Source: Rubripirellula sp. (GTDB lineage: Bacteria > Planctomycetota > Planctomycetia > Pirellulales > Pirellulaceae). From it: a DNA stretch of 8,175 nucleotides. The translations under genes were made by a program, and so were the position numbers. Positions 7,007 to 8,175 of this stretch are shown one piece after another (within the stretch, counting starts at the first letter, position 1; every line of letters starts with the position of its first letter). Location of the stretch: the NCBI GenBank assembly GCA_029287555.1, contig JARFQX010000507.1, forward strand, positions 1 through 8,175, written 5' to 3'. The notes beneath the pieces are model-generated. The model did no database searches, was not told the origin of the DNA, and saw nothing but the letters and a program-made list of their open reading frames with translations.

Positions 7007-8034
7007 TCTTCACCCAAGTTCTTCTTCAGTTCCGCCCAGAACTCAGCGACGTTGTCCTGGCGAATCTGACGGGCCTCGATGTTGAGAAAGCCGCTTTCCG
7101 GAACACCCAGATCCTCGAGCGATTGGCCACGAGCCAGCCCGGCGAGGATCTTTACGGATTGACGACCATACTCGAATGGGTTCTGGACAACGGTGCCGTA
7201 GACCGTGCCGTCGGTGATGCCTTGCAGTGTTTCGTCTGCTTCATCGAAAGCGATGACTTGGACCTCACCAAGTTTGTCAGCCTGTTTGAGTGCTTCGAGC
7301 ATGAGTGGCGGATTGTAAGCGAACAACCCGACCATGCCATTCAGGTCCGGGTGTCTCGAAAGCGCATCCTCCGCATTCGCCTTGCCCTGGGCCCGATCAA
7401 ATTGATCGGTGTAGGTGCCGACAATGTGCCATTTGCCTTCCTTGATCTCGGCACCGGGAGGATCGAAGCGGGACGGATCTTCGCTGCGCTCGAGAATCGA
7501 ATCGATCACGCCTTGGCGACGACGCCTCGCGTTGTCTTGTTCCAGTCGACCGATGAAGATGGCCAGCTTGCCGCCGTCGGGCATCGCTTCTTTGACCAGA
7601 TCACCACAAAGTCGACCGGCGAGGTAATTGTCCATGCCGATGTAGCAGAGGCGGTCCGCATCGGGAGCATCGCTGTCGTGCGTGATCAGATTGGTGTACT
7701 TCGCCGCCTGGTTGAGGATATCGGTTTGGTTGGCAGGATCGATCGGGCTGACTGCGATCCCGTCGATGCCTTTGGTAATCAGGTCTTCGATCATCCGCTT
7801 CTGGTCGCTGATCCCCTCGGCGGGCATCAGCACCTGGGCGTCCGCATCAAATTCCTCGGCGCCCTGTTTGACGCCCGATTCGGCAATCGTCCAAAACGAG
7901 GCTACGCCATTGGTGACGTAGGCCACACTGGGGCGGTCGCTATTGGAATCGCCGTCGTCGGAAGTCGTTTTTGACGACTTGTTGCAGCCTAAGACAACGA
8001 AGGAAATCAGCAACAGGGATGCGAAGTGTTTCAT
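7003..8034 (-). CDS. Sugar-binding lipoprotein of an ABC importer (RbsB-like, periplasmic-binding-protein type 1 fold)
   Basis: This receptor should capture a sugar outside the inner membrane and deliver it to the permease. The 343 residues begin with a lipoprotein signal peptide: Lys2, a hydrophobic stretch at 4-16 and lipobox VLGC with Cys17 as the lipidated residue. A low-complexity Ser/Asp linker (18-34) tethers the domain. The fold starts at PSVAYVTNGVASFW (35-48), where Phe47 and Trp48 stand where RbsB-like proteins stack an aromatic on the sugar. DSDAPDA (120-126), the Asn/Arg-rich stretch around 168-173, YNPP with Asn241, AFDEAD with Asp264 and VVQNPFEYG with Gln284 line up with sugar-contact positions of ribose-type receptors. 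Residues 183-203 look like an added loop. It heads the transporter operon, and its TGA overlaps the ATPase start. No clear ribosome-binding site precedes the ATG at 8034. The ligand is unknown; pentose or sugar acid is a guess from the downstream dehydratase. Confidence 0.93.
   Translation of the reverse strand: MKHFASLLLISFVVLGCNKSSKTTSDDGDSNSDRPSVAYVTNGVASFWTIAESGVKQGAEEFDADAQVLMPAEGISDQKRMIEDLITKGIDGIAVSPIDPANQTDILNQAAKYTNLITHDSDAPDADRLCYIGMDNYLAGRLCGDLVKEAMPDGGKLAIFIGRLEQDNARRRRQGVIDSILERSEDPSRFDPPGAEIKEGKWHIVGTYTDQFDRAQGKANAEDALSRHPDLNGMVGLFAYNPPLMLEALKQADKLGEVQVIAFDEADETLQGITDGTVYGTVVQNPFEYGRQSVKILAGLARGQSLEDLGVPESGFLNIEARQIRQDNVAEFWAELKKNLGEE
7010..7015 (-). promoter_or_regulatory. Shine-Dalgarno-like site and start-stop overlap for the ATPase gene
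   Basis: GGGTGA lies just before the GTG start at 7006, and the start and the upstream stop share GTGA. It is the clearest ribosome-binding-like sequence in the window, although its spacing of three bases is tight. The layout fits translational coupling of the binding protein and the ATPase. Confidence 0.4.
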
Positions 8035-8102
8035 AGCCAGGGCGGTCCAGTGGAAGAGGGCGGCGCGCGTCGGGGGTGCGGAGTTCTACCTGCCAAGCCA
8101 CC

Positions 8103-8175
8103 GCCGAGTGCCTTCGGCGGGGGAATCGCGAGGAAATCGGCCGAGTGCCTTCGGCGAAGGAATCGGCCGAACGTT
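8103..8175. repeat. Two tandem ~37-bp units, each with a short hairpin, running into the window edge
   Basis: The 17 bases GCCGAGTGCCTTCGGCG occur at 8103-8119 and again at 8140-8156, and GGAATCG follows at the same distance in both (8122-8128 and 8159-8165), so the period is 37. Unit 1 is part of a perfect hairpin: CCGCCGA (8101-8107), loop GTGCCT, TCGGCGG (8114-8120). Unit 2 keeps a five-base-pair stem with the same loop (8140-8155). A further GCCGA begins at 8166. The units lie 66 bases upstream of the binding-protein start and may be an intergenic repeat family or part of the leader or promoter region of the transporter operon. I could not pick out a convincing promoter between them and the gene. 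Confidence 0.75.

Noticed and set aside
7123..7974. A 283-codon open frame on the plus strand, opposite the binding-protein gene
   Set aside because: The minus-strand frame has a lipobox, sugar-contact positions and operon overlap, whereas the plus-strand translation shows no recognisable domain. Long antisense frames are common opposite GC-rich genes.
8103..8175. Possible CRISPR array
   Set aside because: The repeated core is only about 17 bases, the intervening sequences are alike rather than unique, and no cas gene is nearby.

Overview
The window looks like a stretch of chromosome from a planctomycete of the Rhodopirellula/Pirellulaceae kind. I base this on remembered similarity of the aldolase, dehydratase and lipoprotein sequences to proteins of that group, on a GC content I judge by eye to be a little under 60 %, on start codons that mostly lack a clear Shine-Dalgarno sequence, and on heptamer and hairpin repeats between genes. 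No database search was possible, so this placement is an inference.

All six genes lie on the minus strand and are read from high to low coordinates. From upstream to downstream they are: a lipoprotein sugar-binding protein (8034-7003), a double-domain sugar-import ATPase (7006-5456), an RbsC-type permease (5448-4459), a DEAD-box RNA helicase (4381-3113), a YjhG/YagF-family sugar-acid (D-xylonate type) dehydratase (2954-999), and a class II fructose-bisphosphate aldolase whose 3' end runs off the window (797-1). The three transporter genes form a tight operon: a 4-base overlap, then a 7-base gap. The helicase follows after 77 bases, the dehydratase after 158 bases filled mostly by repeats, and the aldolase after 201 bases that hold a candidate promoter.

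Together the genes suggest uptake of a sugar or sugar acid by a CUT2-type ABC importer and dehydration of an aldonic acid to a 2-keto-3-deoxy acid. The aldolase belongs to central carbon metabolism and probably has its own promoter. The helicase looks like a general RNA-remodelling gene that happens to sit between them. No regulator, sugar dehydrogenase or keto-deoxy-acid aldolase is present, so the pathway is incomplete here.

The non-coding parts hold the least ordinary signals. There is a 98-bp array of exactly fourteen heptamers ending five bases from the dehydratase start codon. A short inverted heptamer block lies nearby. A compact hairpin follows the permease. A tandem pair of about 37-bp hairpin units lies upstream of the binding-protein gene and runs to the window edge. 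I found no CRISPR array, tRNA, rRNA, insertion sequence or phage gene, and no coding sequence that looks like a new system.
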